Part shown: piece after piece, positions 12,301 to 25,500 of the stretch
Numbering within the stretch: position 1 is the first letter of the stretch
Layout: each line of letters begins with the position of its first letter
NCBI GenBank assembly: GCA_951230915.1
Contig: OX579639.1
Span: 16,244,001-16,308,000 of the forward strand
Direction: 5' to 3'
DNA: 64,000 nucleotides
From: Antitrichia curtipendula
Lineage: Eukaryota > Streptophyta > Bryopsida > Hypnales > Leucodontaceae
The notes under the pieces: generated by a model
What the model was told of the DNA's origin: nothing
What the model saw: the letters and a program-made list of their open reading frames with translations, nothing else
Databases searched by the model: none
Translations under genes and position numbers: made by a program

Positions 12301-14400
12301 TCAAAGTTAGCCACGTTTAAAACTTAGCTTTGTTCAATATGATTTAAAATTACTTTATCTTTTGCCAATTTTTTCTTAGAACTCCAAAAAAACTTTTTGT
12401 CCTTTGCTATGTTGGTATACATCAGTCTTTGGATAAGAAAATTGAACCTAAAAGTACATTGTACGGCTATGAAATATAAATTGAACGCATTACCCAATTC
12501 AACAAATATTTCAAATATAAGGGCATTAAGGTGTAACAATAGTCCATATTATAGCCTATACTCTTTCTACAATGGCTAATGCTATCCCATGCTTTCATTT
12601 CCAAAAAAAAATTCAAGTATTGTAAGAACCAACATCATTTGCATGTTTGTTAAATTGTAGATATTTTAAATTCTATAAATGTCAATTTCCTTCAATCTTT
12701 GTATACAACAATCTGAAATGATGTATACCAACATGGCAAGGCACAAAAGTTTTTATGGAGTTCTAAAAAAAAATTGGAAAAAGATAAAGTAATTCCAAAT
12801 CATATTGAACAAAGCTAAGTTTAAACATGGCTAACTTTGAAATTGATTTTCTTTCAAATCACAACTAATTTTTTCTTCAAGATTCCATGGTAACATGTAG
12901 TATGTTGCACACTACAACTTTTGTAAATCTACTTTAGAACTTTGTCCATTGATGCTTATGGTATGGTTGTTTCAACTTTGTACTCAATTTTGTTAGACAG
13001 TCATTATACTTTGATTGAATTCAATTATTTTTGTAGTCAATTTTAGAAGGAATTTTGATTTTTTTTTTCTGAACAATATGTATAAATAGAGTAGTTACTC
13101 AGTGGTTGAAAATCATGGTAGAGTCAATAAAAAATTGTATCCTATATTGAAATTAGGAATATAGGATACAATTTGTATCCTATATTAGTCAAAAACTATA
13201 AAGCAATATCAATAGTGTTTTTTTTAATTGCTTTCTTTTTTATAGTGCCTTCTATTTTTTTTTTTAATTATTTATTCTATATTGCAATCAAATATTTGAA
13301 CAATTCACTAAAATTAAAGTCCAAAAGGATGTCTAAACCTAGTTTTGAATATTAACTTTATAACCTTATTGTTTGAGTTTATAATAAATTGAATCCCTTG
13401 CAAAAAAATATATTTTTAGAATTGCAAATGTGATATACCTTAGCCTATTATGAATATACTTTCATGATTACTTGTAAACTATATTTTTAAAATTTTAATT
13501 TAAGTATGTAATGTTTGTGAACATGTTTTTTTTCAAAAAATATTGCTTGATTTTTGTAAAGTAAATTTTCTTCAACATTTATAGAAAAATTTACAAAATT
13601 CAAATTTCATATACAGTTTTGAGCCTTGCATTGCTAAATCTTTATAATTTCATTGTCCACTTACCATGTTTGCACCCAAGTGTAATGCTTGATCCATGCT
13701 AACTTGTATCAATGTAATTTATGGTTCATAGTTAACAAATTTTGCTTGAAATTCATCACTAAATAATTCTCCTCACAATATTAAGAAGCAATGGTAGAAA
13801 TCATCCTTTATTCATGATTTTATTCATTGGATACCTTTTTCTAGGTTGTTCTTCTCTATAGCTAGGTGGAATCTTTTGTTCAAATGAATTAGTGATCATT
13901 TCGTCTTAGGACATAAATCAATCACCTAATGAATCCTTATAAATTTGAAAAGCCCAATTCTAGACGCAATGACATAATGTTTTTTTGTTTATTTAAAAAA
14001 AAGAAGGTATGAAGTGAAGTATATAATAGTAACAAAAATATTTTAGCATGTTGAGCTCCATCCAGTGAAACTTCTATTTTAGATAGTTATTGCACCTCCT
14101 ACATGTTTCAAAAGCCACAAAATAGTCATGTATTTAAAGTATATGGTGCCCCATTTGAGTATAATGAGGTTTGAATGTTAAAATGACATTCAAAGGAAAG
14201 ATGTTCATTGTCATTGTTGAATTATCAATATAGGCGTGTGTGTGTTGAGGCATATTGTAGTCTATAATTCATATTGTATGAATTGAAAAAAATACCATAT
14301 ATACCTTTAACAATTCATGTTATGCTAAATTTCATTTTGTAACACATGGCTTCACATGTTTGAAAAAAGAACAACTAATCTCTGAAAAAAAATAAGAGGC
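9302..14400. other. Intergenic, strongly AT-rich, repeats only
   Basis: After the B3 stop codon there is a 3' region to about 10.3 kb with a 9,993-10,295 open frame of unknown meaning. From 10.3 kb onward the DNA is AT-rich, with a dispersed-repeat copy (10,372-10,500) and a very long inverted repeat (12,100-13,035). I see no supported gene. Confidence 0.6.
12100..13035. repeat. Long inverted repeat (foldback), arms about 300 bp
   Basis: The left arm (~12,100-12,425) and right arm (~12,719-13,035) are reverse complements with scattered mismatches. For example, AACCATACCATAAGCATCAA at 12,170 pairs with TTGATGCTTATGGTATGGTT at 12,950. The central spacer of about 290 bp is unpaired. This could be a foldback or MITE-type element, or the source of a long double-stranded RNA. 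No ORF spans it. Confidence 0.75.
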
Positions 14401-15674
14401 CATTGACTCCAACATTCGTCCCCTGGATGTACCCTGAGCACTGGACGGATGAAAACTTTCAACGAACGACCAACGAACGAACGAAGGCGCGTCGTGCAGG
14501 TGTCGTTCTTCTGCGTTGCCCTGGTCGCAGACTTGGAGCTTCTTCCCTGCCACTCTCAATGCTTCACGTCGACAGAGTGTGCCGATTTCGGCACTGGATT
14601 TCCAGCTTCTGAACACGGATTAAGCTTACCGCATCCACTACAAAATTCTTCTCATCGTCCTTTGGATTTCTCTTTTTTTGGTGGTCAGATGCGAGCATTG
14701 ATTGTGTTCAAGTGTGATTGTATTGCTTTGGCGCGGAAGCTGAGAATGTCACGCCTATCAACGGCTTGAATTGGAAACAGGTAAGACTCCTGAGCGAATT
14801 CATGTTTTCGATAGATGATTTGTGGGGAGTGTGTGTTTGTAAGGAGGGGTATCAAAACGAGGACGTTGCCATTTTCTGATCTAGAAGGGTTTGATTCCTT
14901 GGATGAAGCGATTTTGGTGTTTGAATTGGTCGCATTAATCCTGGATTGCGACGAATCGGCCACGGTTAGTTGAAGCGGAAAATTTGTGGAAGGAGGTTCT
15001 ATGTTCGGGTTAGGGTTTACGCTTCTTAGGTTACGAGAGGATGCTTAGTTCGATCGGATTGGACGGGGAGTTCTTAACGGACGCAGTAGTTTCCTTTGAG
15101 GCGTTAGAAAGTGAGGATTTAACATTTGATCAAGTATTCTAGATTTTGCATTGATTAAGTCTCACGTCCCTGGATCTGACGTTTCTAAGGTTGAGTGCAC
15201 GCTATAGCCTAGGGTTAAGATGTTTTTGAACGATGCAACCTTGAACACTTGATTCTGCCCACCGTTGCCCTGAAAACTGGAAGAGCACAATGGCAAAGAT
15301 TGTTTTGAATTGTGGTTCTTTGTCGCTAAGTATACCATATACTGTGGGTGAGTATTTTAATGTGGCCCGCAACCAATGTGTCGGAGGTTGTAAGCACTTT
15401 GCGGCTTCCCAGGGCGGTCGAATGCGTCGCACTAAATTTGAGATATATGTTTTACTGTTGTCCACAGCATATGGTGTGTTTAGTTCAGCATTATCTCAGG
15501 GTGTCAAGTGCTTTGCACCATATATTGACTACTGGATGAACGAAGAATAGTTTGGGGTGGGAACTGTGTATACGTTGGAGAGCCGGTGTTCTGGGGTTGG
15601 TTACTAACGTGCTTGCGGATCTGCATTGTCAGCGGGACTTCATACATGCTCCTGAGTGTTGTCTGTAACACATC
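14400..15674 (+). other. Probable 5' leader of the ENTH gene
   Basis: GC content rises here relative to the AT-rich flank, and a donor-like AAACAG|GTAAGA occurs at about 14,781. An ATG frame at 15,290-15,550 (86 codons, good ATG context) lies upstream of the main start and has no domain I recognise. It could be an upstream ORF or chance. Assignment as leader is by position only. Confidence 0.35.
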
Positions 15675-18619
15675 ATGGAGTACCTTGATAACATTGGAGA
15701 GAAGGTGGGACTGGGGAATGTTGACTTGGACAACATCAAAAGGCAGGCTTCCTTTTATCTTAGAGACAAGTTCAAGTCTGCTCGACTTCTTCTGACAGAT
15801 GTCACACCGTCGCAATTGTAAGCATGATCCCTCTTCATTTTTTGGTAGCTTATTTTGCAGATGATGCATACTTTTATTTAGATCATCGGCGATTAATTAC
15901 AGCCTCTTTGATTGCATTAACAGACTGGTTGAGGAAGCTACAAACGATGATGAGTGGGGTCCTGCAACAAAAACTATGGCTGCTATTTCAGATGCTTGCA
16001 GACGACCGGATGAATCCATGCGTATCATGCAGGTTCTTCATGCAAGGTTGTTATCGCTAACATTGATTTTTGTGTTTAAAGGATGCTCTGTCGATCAGAG
16101 CACTGTTTGTCTTACTCAAGGAGCTCTATTTGTTACCCTTCTTGAGTATGTTGTTGTCCTGATCTCATGGGTTCAATCTTTTATAACGGGATGTCGTTGT
16201 GGCTGTGGTCATGCAGGTTGGCGTTGATTGGAAAGAAGTACTGGAGACAATTCCTCAAAACACTCACTGTTGTAGAGTTTCTACTGTTTCATGGCCCGGA
16301 ACAAGTAGCTATGGAGTTCGGCTCGGACAGAGATCTCATTGAGGATCTTTCTCGCTTCAATTATGTTAGTGAGAGAGGGTAGGTTCTCGAAAATAGCTGT
16401 GTACATTGCTCAAACATGACTTGATTTTTTATGAATGTATCTAATTAATTATAATTGGTTATTATATTTGTTAGTCTCGACTGATTTGAAAGTAAGTTAT
16501 TCTTCTGCCCGTTTATCTATCCATTCCTTATATCTTATTCTTGAATTCTCTGCACCTATATGGCAGGGTTGACCACGGACTGGTTGTCCGGAAAAAGGCC
16601 AAACAAGTTCTCAAGTTGTTAATGGAGGACGATTATTTGAAGGAGGAACGTGCCCGTGCTCAGAAACTATCAAAGAGCATTTTTGGACAAGGGAGTTATC
16701 AATCCAGTAGCACTGGTTCTGGCACTTCCCGTTATGGGGGGTTTGGGAATAACTCCACATCCTCAGCGTCTACTGGTCTTATGCTTGGTGACGATACGGA
16801 TGAATATCACACGGACAAGAAGTTCACGGCATTTGAAGAAAGGATCCTGTCTGAGAAGCGCGGGAGCAGACAAGAGAAATCTAAGAATGGGAATGGGGAA
16901 AGCACAGCTAGTGAATGGAGAGCGTTTGAGGATGACGCTGGGACCTTTTCTCCCAAGCAGAATGCAACTGATTCCAATTGGGCAAACTTCTCGGTAAGTG
17001 CACTCACTTCTGAAGTGCAAGTTTTATGGACGTGGCGAGTGGTGCTCAAGTGTCAGTTTCTCATATTTTTAGTCAATAAGTGCGTCTGTTCACGAACCAG
17101 AGTGCTTCTGGATCCCTCCGTTTCTGATGGGACGATCTAAAGTATCAAATCATTTTCTTATCTTCGCTGAAAAAGTGGACATGGTTAGCAACCGACGCAG
17201 ATAGTGGTGGCGTAGCCTCTTTCTGCACTGAATTGGTTGTAGATTGAAGGGTCAGTAGATGGTGGCTCGTTATGAAGGAACTGGGCCTGCTGTACTGGCA
17301 CTTCGTACTCCAGTAGAGTGAGCCCCCCAGAGGAGTTCTAGAAAACCTAGCCGCATTATGATTGGCAGAGTTAGAAACTGCCACAGCGGACTTTAAAATT
17401 GACTTGTAATCGGCAGGGTTTAATGCTGTTAGTTTCCTAGAGCATCTCTGGAGGAAGTGTCTTCTAATAGTGATCTCACGTTCTCGACGGCTACGATTGC
17501 AAGTTTTACTGGAGTAACTTACACATATTTGTTTTCATTGTCGAAATGAGTTTTTATTCATCTGAGGGTTAACCGTCTGCTTGTGATTTGCAGAACGCGA
17601 GCCCAGAGAGGGGTCCCAAATTGGATGTCTCCTCTCCGTTTTCTAGGAGTAATGAGCTACTTGAAGGTGAATCGTTTTCACCACGTTCTCCTCAAGCACC
17701 TCCTCCTACCAGTGTCGGCAAATCCAGTGCACAGAGTTCAGTGGCTACAACCAATGTGCCCGTCAAGGCAGTCAAGGAGGAACCCAACCCGAGGGGTAAG
17801 AGTAAGTCAAAGGTGAGGAGCTATGCGTTACCGACGTCCTCGTCTGGTGATTTTAAGCTACCTCCTCCTCCTCCCCCACCAGGTGGCTCCAAAGTGACAA
17901 TCATAAAATCAGCGAAATCACAATCCGGACAGCCTGATTTGCTAGACTTGGGCTTTGATGCTCCAGACTCTGCATCGGACTCTCAGAGAGAAGAATCTCT
18001 TCTCAACTTTGAGACTCCTTCAAAGGCGACTGGATCAGATCAAGAAGTTTTGGACTTTCTGGGTATGACAAGTTCGCCAATAAGCCTGCCAAATACTGAA
18101 TTTGACTTTCTAAACAACAATGTGCCCGGAGACAAAGTTTCTGAAACAAGAAGCCCAGGTTTGTCACAATTAGCGCCAGATCTTTTCGATCTCGGCAGCA
18201 ATTCTACTCAGAATAATTCTGTTGATTTGGGGTCTCTTGGACATCAAGTACCCTCTAATGCAACAAGTTTTGTGAAGGACAAAGGTTCAGAAGGAGGAAT
18301 TCCTGATTTTCTGAACCTCAACAATGAGTCTACTACCCAATCCGAACTAGACTTCTTTGGTACTGGTGTTCAGCCTGGCAACCCTGCGGTGTCGGCATCG
18401 ACTGCCCTCCCTGGTGGAGCTCCTAATTTGTCTGTCAATGGCGCACACCTTGAGGACCAGGATTTTCTAAGCGAGCGGAGCACGACTGGGGCTAAGGAGG
18501 CTGTTCCTGATGTGTTTGATGCCATTGCACCTGATTTTGCGTCATTTGGTATTCAAGGCACAGAACGGAAGCCCGTTGCCAAGTCAGTTGATGATGACTT
18601 TTTTAACCTTCTTTCCTAG
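15675..18619 (+). CDS. ENTH-domain (epsin-like) clathrin adaptor
   Basis: Five exons: 15675-15817, 15924-16046, 16217-16378, 16567-16993 and 17594-18619. Phases agree, giving 626 aa. Residues ~15-165 form an ENTH domain: IKRQASFYLRDKFKSARLLL, then LVEEATNDDEWGPATKTM, then KKYWRQFLKTLTVVEFLLFHGPEQ (shown here in parts), then VVRKKAKQVLKLLMED. The start at 15,675 gives the full first helix. The C-terminal ~450 residues are low-complexity, rich in Ser, Pro and Asp, with repeated DFL, DFF and LLDLG segments that resemble clathrin-box and adaptor-binding motifs. ENTH proteins bind phosphoinositides and clathrin adaptors in vesicle formation at the trans-Golgi, endosome or plasma membrane. The helix-1 sequence suggests the diverged plant ENTH subgroup rather than classical EPSIN1-3. 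That placement is inference. Confidence 0.9.
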
Positions 18620-19835
18620 ACACTTGGGGAGATGATTGTAATATTTGTGGTCACTCATATTCTTGTTGTGTGACTGAAGAGATGCATTAGCAGATAGCCT
18701 GATTCTTAAGGTTAAAAATTTTATGTGTAAATGGTGGCTACTTTAAGTAAAGCGTGCTCTGCAGTGCTCAGCGTCTTGGGATCAACTTATTATCCGAATC
18801 ACATGACTAGGTCTCGTCTTTCTTGGAGATTTTTTTTTTTTTGCCAGGATCTAGTGTATTGTTTGTGTCACTCCCATTGTGCATACAATTGCTGTTCAAA
18901 AACACGGTTTACATCACTAGAATTGTGATTGTCCAATATGAGGCAGTATCATCTGATTGTCCAATACATGAGGTTGGTACTTGGAACTATTGGGAGGACA
19001 AAGCTGAGAACTTTTTTCATCATATCAGAATCGGTGCAGCGCTATAGAGGGTCAGGAATAACCAAACAGGTATTCCATTACTATTGCAATAAAAAATTTT
19101 CATTTGTGTCTTTACCACTAAGTGCTTGACCTCAAGATAGTAAGATTATTATTCTTAATTTGCAATAAATCATTGAAACTTTTTCAACATATCTATATCA
19201 TTGATTCATGGAAAGCATACTCTTTAATTTTCATTGACATATTACATGAATTTTATTGAAGCAACCTCAATGGATATTAATTGGATGGAATATAGTTTTC
19301 ACAACATTCTTCATCCACCTATTGCATAATTGAGAACCTTGGGGTTCAAAAGAAAGAATATTAATTGGATGTTGTATAGTTTTCACAACTACCATCCATC
19401 CATCTAAAGTGAAAACACCCATATCCATCCTTGTATCCATTCATGTATCCTAGATTTCCATTAAATAGTCCCTAAACTTCCATTAAAATGTCCTTGAAAA
19501 GTGTCATTAAACCATCCCATGTTTAACTGTTATTGGTTGACTATAGATTTTTCAAGGTTTTGATTTTAGATCCACCTATATGATGGTTTTAGTGGTCTAG
19601 GGAGCTTCCATTGTAAAAATTTATAGAAATTGCATGCCATATCTGAAAATTCTAAATTTTTTTTAAAAAGTTCATGATTTTAAAGTGCTAATACTAAAAT
19701 AGTATTAATTATACGAAAAGGTACGTCCAACTATGCTGAATTACTTATTTTGATGGTTTTGGGTGCTTCACCGTACGGGTTAAGAAAAAAACAAAACAAA
19801 ACAAAAAACACACGCATAATCCAGTTGGTGGCGAG
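18620..19835. other. Intergenic between the ENTH and DUF4336 genes
   Basis: Contains the 3' end of the ENTH transcript, a direct repeat of about 45 bp (19,273-19,318 and 19,357-19,401) and a 367-bp MITE-like element (19,407-19,773). The 18.7-19.1 kb open frames show no domain and lie in the probable 3' region. No gene supported. Confidence 0.55.
19407..19773. mobile_element. MITE-like element, GTGAA-CACCCA family, long form
   Basis: The left end reads AAGTGAAAACACCCATA. The complement of the right end reads GTGAAGCACCCAAAA. A similarly sized relative lies at 36,039-36,402 and matches along its length, including a block around TAGATCCACCTATATGATGG. There is no ORF. The shared ends and length mark a defined element family. 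Confidence 0.65.
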
Positions 19836-20097
19836 TTGAGAAAGAAATGGAAGAGCAGAAAGATGGGAGACCTTTCTTTAGCTCTTTTCCTACCGTCTTT
19901 CCAGCTCCTATCAGATCACGAGGTGCAAGCATGCAAGTCAGTCCTTAAGCTTAAAGTTGTGGCTGCCAACAACTCCAACTGTTCTCCGATTCACGCAGCT
20001 TTGTTCGAAGCTTTCAATCTCGCACGTTCTTCAGTTTCCGGAGACCTTCATGTTGTCATTTGGAATGCAAGCATCATAGTTAGAAGCCGAGAAACTG

Positions 20098-23000
20098 ATG
20101 AATTCCGCCATGGCCATCGCGGCTCAACCTCACTTTTGTGTGTTTCAGTCCCCGCTGTTAGAATCCCAGCACAGACTCACTCCCAATGTCGCCTCCACCT
20201 CGCAGAAATTCGCAACCAAAAATGTTTCCAGAGTCTCGGAATTCGTGTCTGAGAGAATTGGCTTCGGGGATTCAGAACTTTGGGGAGGGGATTGCAGAAA
20301 AAAATTCTTGGGAACAGGGGATTCGAGTCATTCGACGAGGAGGAGACGAAGTGGGGATACAGGTCGAGCTATGGCCGCTGTCGTACAGAAAAGTGGAACT
20401 CCAGGACGGTTCTACTTCAATGTCACGGGATTTCCTTTCCCCTTGGGGCCATTTCTGCGGAGACGGACAATTCGCAAAGAGGTGAGATTAGGTTTTCCGG
20501 TATTCTGTGCTGGTGTAATGTATTGCAATCTTTGCAATTGTATTTAGTAAAAAAATTTGTGGTTAGTCTCGTTTCAGGATTTTCAGGATTGATTTTGTGC
20601 AGGTAGAGAGAGGGAGGATATGGACGTTTGAGCAGGAGCAAGCGCTAGGGTTTAGTAGTGTGGCGACCAATACGCGTATGACAGTGATTAAGCTCAAGTC
20701 GGGAGGGTTGTGGGTGCACGCCCCTATTGCGCCCACTGTGGAATGCATCCAGGTCAGTGGTGATTTTCCACAAGTAATTTTACGTTTTTAATTTTTTTAA
20801 ATAGATCCGTAAGAATTTGCATGTCTTGTGATGCCACCTTTTTCTAAAACGTTTGTGTTTCTGTATTATATGTTTTTTACATGTTCAAAGTTTTTTTGAC
20901 TTTCGTTTGAGGCTTTTCGGCAGAAAGTTTGTGTAAAATCTAATCTAGAATCCAGGTATTCATACAACGGAAATGCGTGGAATTCTTGAGTCTGTTTTGA
21001 TGTTGTGCATTTTTCGTAAATCTGAGGCTGGTGGGAATGATTTTTCATGGTGTTGGAGGGTGACAGCTTCTGAAAGAGCTGGAAGCGCCTGTGGAGTTCA
21101 TTGTTTTGCCTACTTTTGCGTATGAGCACAAGATTTTCGTTGGACCGTTCTCTCGCAAGTTTCCGAAAGCGCAGGTGTGGGTGGCTCCTCGACAGTGGAG
21201 TTGGCCTATCAATCTTCCTGTGCAGCTTTTCGGCATCTTCAAGCCCAAAATCCTTCGTGATGACAACTATTCTGCTCCCTGGGCTGACGAAATTGATCAG
21301 AAAGTGCTGAGTTACCCTGTTGGTAAGTCCAATTGTGTACCTGAGCCTGCCATTTTATGAAAATTTTACAGGTCTGCCTTGGATTGTATGATTCTTAAGT
21401 TGTTCTCTGAGTGCACCTATCTTACTGATCATTTCACAAAAATGTGAAAAAGACGGACATGAGTTGAATTCAATCGGTATGGCTGGGAATGAGAATGGTG
21501 TGCAACAGCTTACTATTCTGGCTACTCATATGTGTCAATCCGGGAGCTACGTCGGGAGCCACTGTTAGGAAGCTATTGTCAGGGGCTTTCTTCGTCAAAA
21601 TTCTTGAATTCAAGATGTAGGAGGATGTATCTCAAAGAAAGAAGAGTTCAAAGGGTTGGGGTATTTTGGATATCTTGATTCTTTCTTGAAAATACCAGAT
21701 GGACCTGAGTTGTTAGTAGTTCCATTGAAGAACGTTATGAGAGTGCACTAGAATTCTTAAACTACAAGTGTACATAGGTTTTAATAGCTTTTAAATCATT
21801 TTTGTTCCAGGTGTTGGTCCATTTGTGGAGGTGGCGTTCTTCCACAAGAAGTCGAAGACATTGCTGGTGACAGACGCGGTCATCTATGTTCCGGATAAAC
21901 CTCCTGAAGTGGTCGATAAGGAATCGCTTCTGGACGCTGCCAAAAACGGTTTGGCTGTGAGACTCTTAAGTGCTGGCAGGGAAATACCTGACGACCCTAT
22001 CATCGATGACGAAGCCACCAGACGAAGAGGTAAAGTAACATTCTAGAGAGCTCTTGTTGAACACCCTCGGAATTGGCATGAATTGAATTCTTGACACCTT
22101 GTTTTGCATAGTTCAGCTCAATTTGAACATGTGATAGCTCCTCAAGCCAACAAACCATTATCTTCACGCTTGCGAGAATGTCAGTGATTTAATTTTTCCT
22201 GGTTTGGCATGACTTTGCTCTAAATAACTCTTAGTTGGCACTGTTCACATAATGTGCCATGCCACAAATACTAAAGAATGTTATGAACAAAGACGCGAAT
22301 CACTTCACTGTATTTCTGGGTACTGGTGTTTTGACCCTAGTCATGTGAGTCGTCTTTTCTTAATTAATGGGGTGTGGTATTTAAATCTATTTTGTTGTTG
22401 CAACTGAGCAATCGCTGAGTCTAAGAACTAACTTGTTGAATGTTGCCAAGCCTTGACCGTTTCACTTTCTTTCTGTCGTCCAGGTTGGGAAAGAATGGTG
22501 TTGCAGATCTTGTTTCTTGGTCCTTCAGACTTGTTGGAGCCGCAGCAGAGCTTTGCAGCCATGTCTAAGAAGCTTATCGTCTCTCCTATAGTAAAAACAC
22601 TTGTATTTTGCAAAGAACCTGAGCGGGTATGACATTCTTTCCTCCATTTGTTACTATCTTCTGCAGTCTGAACATTGTTTTATTGTAAACCACAAACTCA
22701 TTTCATCAATCATTTACTGTTCTTAAGATTCGCCCACGCCAGCCAATAAGCTAACTGGGGGTGCTAAGGTCCATTAGCTAGTGGGAAGCTATTGTATGCC
22801 TGAACTGGCAAGGCAACTTACGGGAATTAGATTCCCAAGTTAGCTAACTGCTGCTACTTTCTTGGTGTGAGTGGACTTAGCACTTTTAAAACCTTTGAAA
22901 TTGTCACAATTAGTGTAGTAGTCCAAAATTGGTAAGTTCACTTGTGTAAATTTATTGCAAGTTAGTTTGCGGGAGTTAGCACCAATTTGCAGATTGACAC

Positions 23001-23447
23001 TTGGGTAGTGCAGGCATTTTTGGACTATTTCCTGTTAGCTGAAGGGCTACTTGGGCTTTAGAAAATTGAACTGAAGCTGGTTTGGATCAAAGACTATGTG
23101 TTACTCGTACTGATGTCACTCACGTTTGTGTTTCATGTTTGCAGGTCAAGGACTGGGTAGACCGTATAGTAGAAGACTGGAAGTTTAAGTCCATCATCCC
23201 TTGTCACTTTGCTGCTCCAATTCCTGCAGAAGGACGTGACTTGAGAATTGCCTTCGAGTTTCTCAACGAGCTGTTGCCAGAGACCGTGGAGAAGTCGCCC
23301 GTATTTGCCTTCTCATTGGCAACCATGTTCAGCAAGGCTTCGTCGTTCTTCCCGGCGGCTGATATGAAAACCCTTTCCTCCTTAGATGAGTTTCTAGTTT
23401 CTGTGGGAGCAGTACGTAAAACCGTGTCAGGGAAACCTAGACGATAG
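20098..23447 (+). CDS. DUF4336 family protein with probable plastid transit peptide
   Basis: Six exons: 20098-20481, 20603-20752, 21067-21322, 21811-22029, 22484-22626 and 23145-23447. Phases agree, giving 484 aa. The first ~90 residues are rich in Ser, Arg and Ala and poor in acidic residues, as in chloroplast transit peptides. From ~129 (VERGRIWTFEQEQ) to ~470 the protein matches the plant DUF4336 pattern: a strand with LWVHAPIAPT, FIVLPTFAYEHKIFVGPFSRK (given in part), VWVAPRQWSWPINLP, LLVTDAVIYVP and a C-terminal block with WKFKSIIPCHFAAPI. The histidines in VHAPIAPT, YEHK and PCHFAAP and the Asp in VTDA recall a metallo-beta-lactamase-like fold, but the activity is unknown. An overlapping upstream ATG frame begins at about 19,863. 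Confidence 0.85.
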
Positions 23448-23679
23448 GTAAGTTATGTGCACTTCTTCTTTTTCTTTATGACTTTTTCATGTTCTAATTG
23501 TAGACTGGTCGCCTGTAGTATTGAGGAGATATTTATGGTTTTGGTAGCTGTAGCTTGCAAGTATGAGGGAGGACCCGTGTCTTCCATTAGAACCTCTAGG
23601 TGTAAGTTAATTGAATGAGGTGATAGTTTTGTAACGGTATTGAATGGAATAGAGTGGTATTGTACTGTACAAAGACTCC

Positions 23680-23966
23680 TTTTAGGGCTCCTATAAATCC
23701 TTAAGGATTTTGTTTCGCTAAAGAAAATGGTAAGGAAATAGTAAGGAAATGGTATGAAAATGGAATTATCTGCTTTACATGTGCCATCCGCATTTTATAA
23801 CACATCTGCATGCCATAAATCTTCTATAAATATTTTTAGGGCTCCTTTAAATCTTCAGAATTTTGTTTCGCAAAAGAGAATGGTAAGAAAATGGTAAGGA
23901 AATAGTTAGGAAATGAAATCATATGCTTTACATATGCCATCTGCATTTTATAACACACATAACATT
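23680..23966. repeat. Two-copy tandem duplication, period about 154 bp
   Basis: TTTTAGGGCTCCTATAAATC at 23,680 and TTTTAGGGCTCCTTTAAATC at 23,834 start two adjacent copies. Both continue through ATGGTAAGGAAATAG and GCATTTTATAACACA. The copies differ at several positions, so the duplication is not very recent. It lies just downstream of the DUF4336 gene. Confidence 0.8.
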
Positions 23967-25500
23967 TTAAAATGAGCTTGTGTGTGTGTCCCCCTTTTGC
24001 TTCCACAGAAAGGGGGACCCTAGCACTATTCAATGACACATGGGGGGAAAGATGGTCCAGGATGGCCCATTGAACCCCAACATTGACCTACTAGCCAATC
24101 AAATGGTTCTGATTATAACTTAATCCCTCCAAGGTATCTTTGGAGGAATTATACCTCCACTTGGTGGGGTAGTTAGACCACTAGCTAACAATGTTATGCA
24201 TCTACATGCTGGTTTTTATCCCTTGGTTGATTAGAGTTTTAATGCAGTCTCAAAATTGGAAGGAAATAAAAGAAAATTAAGTCACTAAAATGTCCTTCAA
24301 CTACCTTGAAAATAGCTAGTGATGCATAAACTTTTTATCCTCAAGTCACCCAAGCAAATTGTTGTAGTTTTTGTCTTCTCATTGTTTGCAAACACTATGA
24401 TTGTGTCTTTTTACAATATGCAATATCATTCATTGATTTTTTTAAGATTCTTGTATTGGTTTCTTTACATTTGCTTAGTATAGATTTTCAAAATTATTCT
24501 TTACAAATATTCTATATCACAAAGAGGGCAAGTGTGTTTTATCTCAAGGAAGTTTGGACTACTTCAACAACCTTTAGCCCCTAATGACCCACATAATCAT
24601 TTTGTAGTCACTATTAGTCTTTTGGCAACATTTTCAAGCAACAAAATATGTTTGAAAATTTAAAAACTATACAGTAAAATGGAATGTCTTTCAATAAGTA
24701 TAATGTAAAATTGAAATTGTTCTTTGACTAATTTTTTTATCCAATCTAATAGTATCCAATTCGCAAAGGGGAAATGCAATAGTTGTAATATATGTATCTA
24801 GAACATGGTTTTGATTTTCAATAAATAAATGAATTTTTTGTCTTCAAGTTACAACTTTTAAATTAAAGATAAACTATATGTGAAAAGAAAATAGCCCACT
24901 TCATCTTCTAACTCATTGTCCTTTTAAATGTCATGGATCATCCTCTTGCAAATCATGCAACATGCATGTATTAAAGTTATAATCATGGGCTTTTTTATCA
25001 CTTCCTAATCCACATCTTGCCTTACTGTTCATCTTTTATCACATTCTCTTTTCATAAGCATGGTCATTACAAATACCATGTACCTTTTGTTTCTTTTATG
25101 AAGAAAATGAACACAAAATGAACAATATTATTTAAGTGGTAGAAACTTAAAGTTCACAAAAAATAGTGATATTTTCATAATCAAATCTTTTAACATTTTT
25201 TGCAAATCAATGTAAGGTGAAATTTTAATCGATCATAAAGAAAAGTCACATGCTAACAATAATGAAAGGCTAACATTAATGGTGAATTGTCAAAGTGAAA
25301 TATGCTTTGAACTTCATTTGAAAAACATTTTCTAACTTAGCTTCCTTTCTGTAGGGCTTGAGTTGTTGCATTGCGTGGCTATGGGGATTAGGGTTTAAGG
25401 CAGGGCAGTGAGGGCACTATTCCTCGCAATCCGAAGCTATTCTGGCAGATTCGTACCTCTGGCGATGTTGCATTTGCGACTCTAGCCAGCGTTCTCCACC
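23967..25500. other. Intergenic, no gene seen
   Basis: AT-rich DNA with no coding-like frame. The last ~150 bp before 25,501 are richer in GC and probably form the leader of the SET-domain gene. Confidence 0.55.

Noticed and set aside
19836..20252. 138-aa frame overlapping the start of the DUF4336 gene
   Set aside because: It is out of frame with the transit-peptide exon and has no similarity I can see. At most an upstream ORF.
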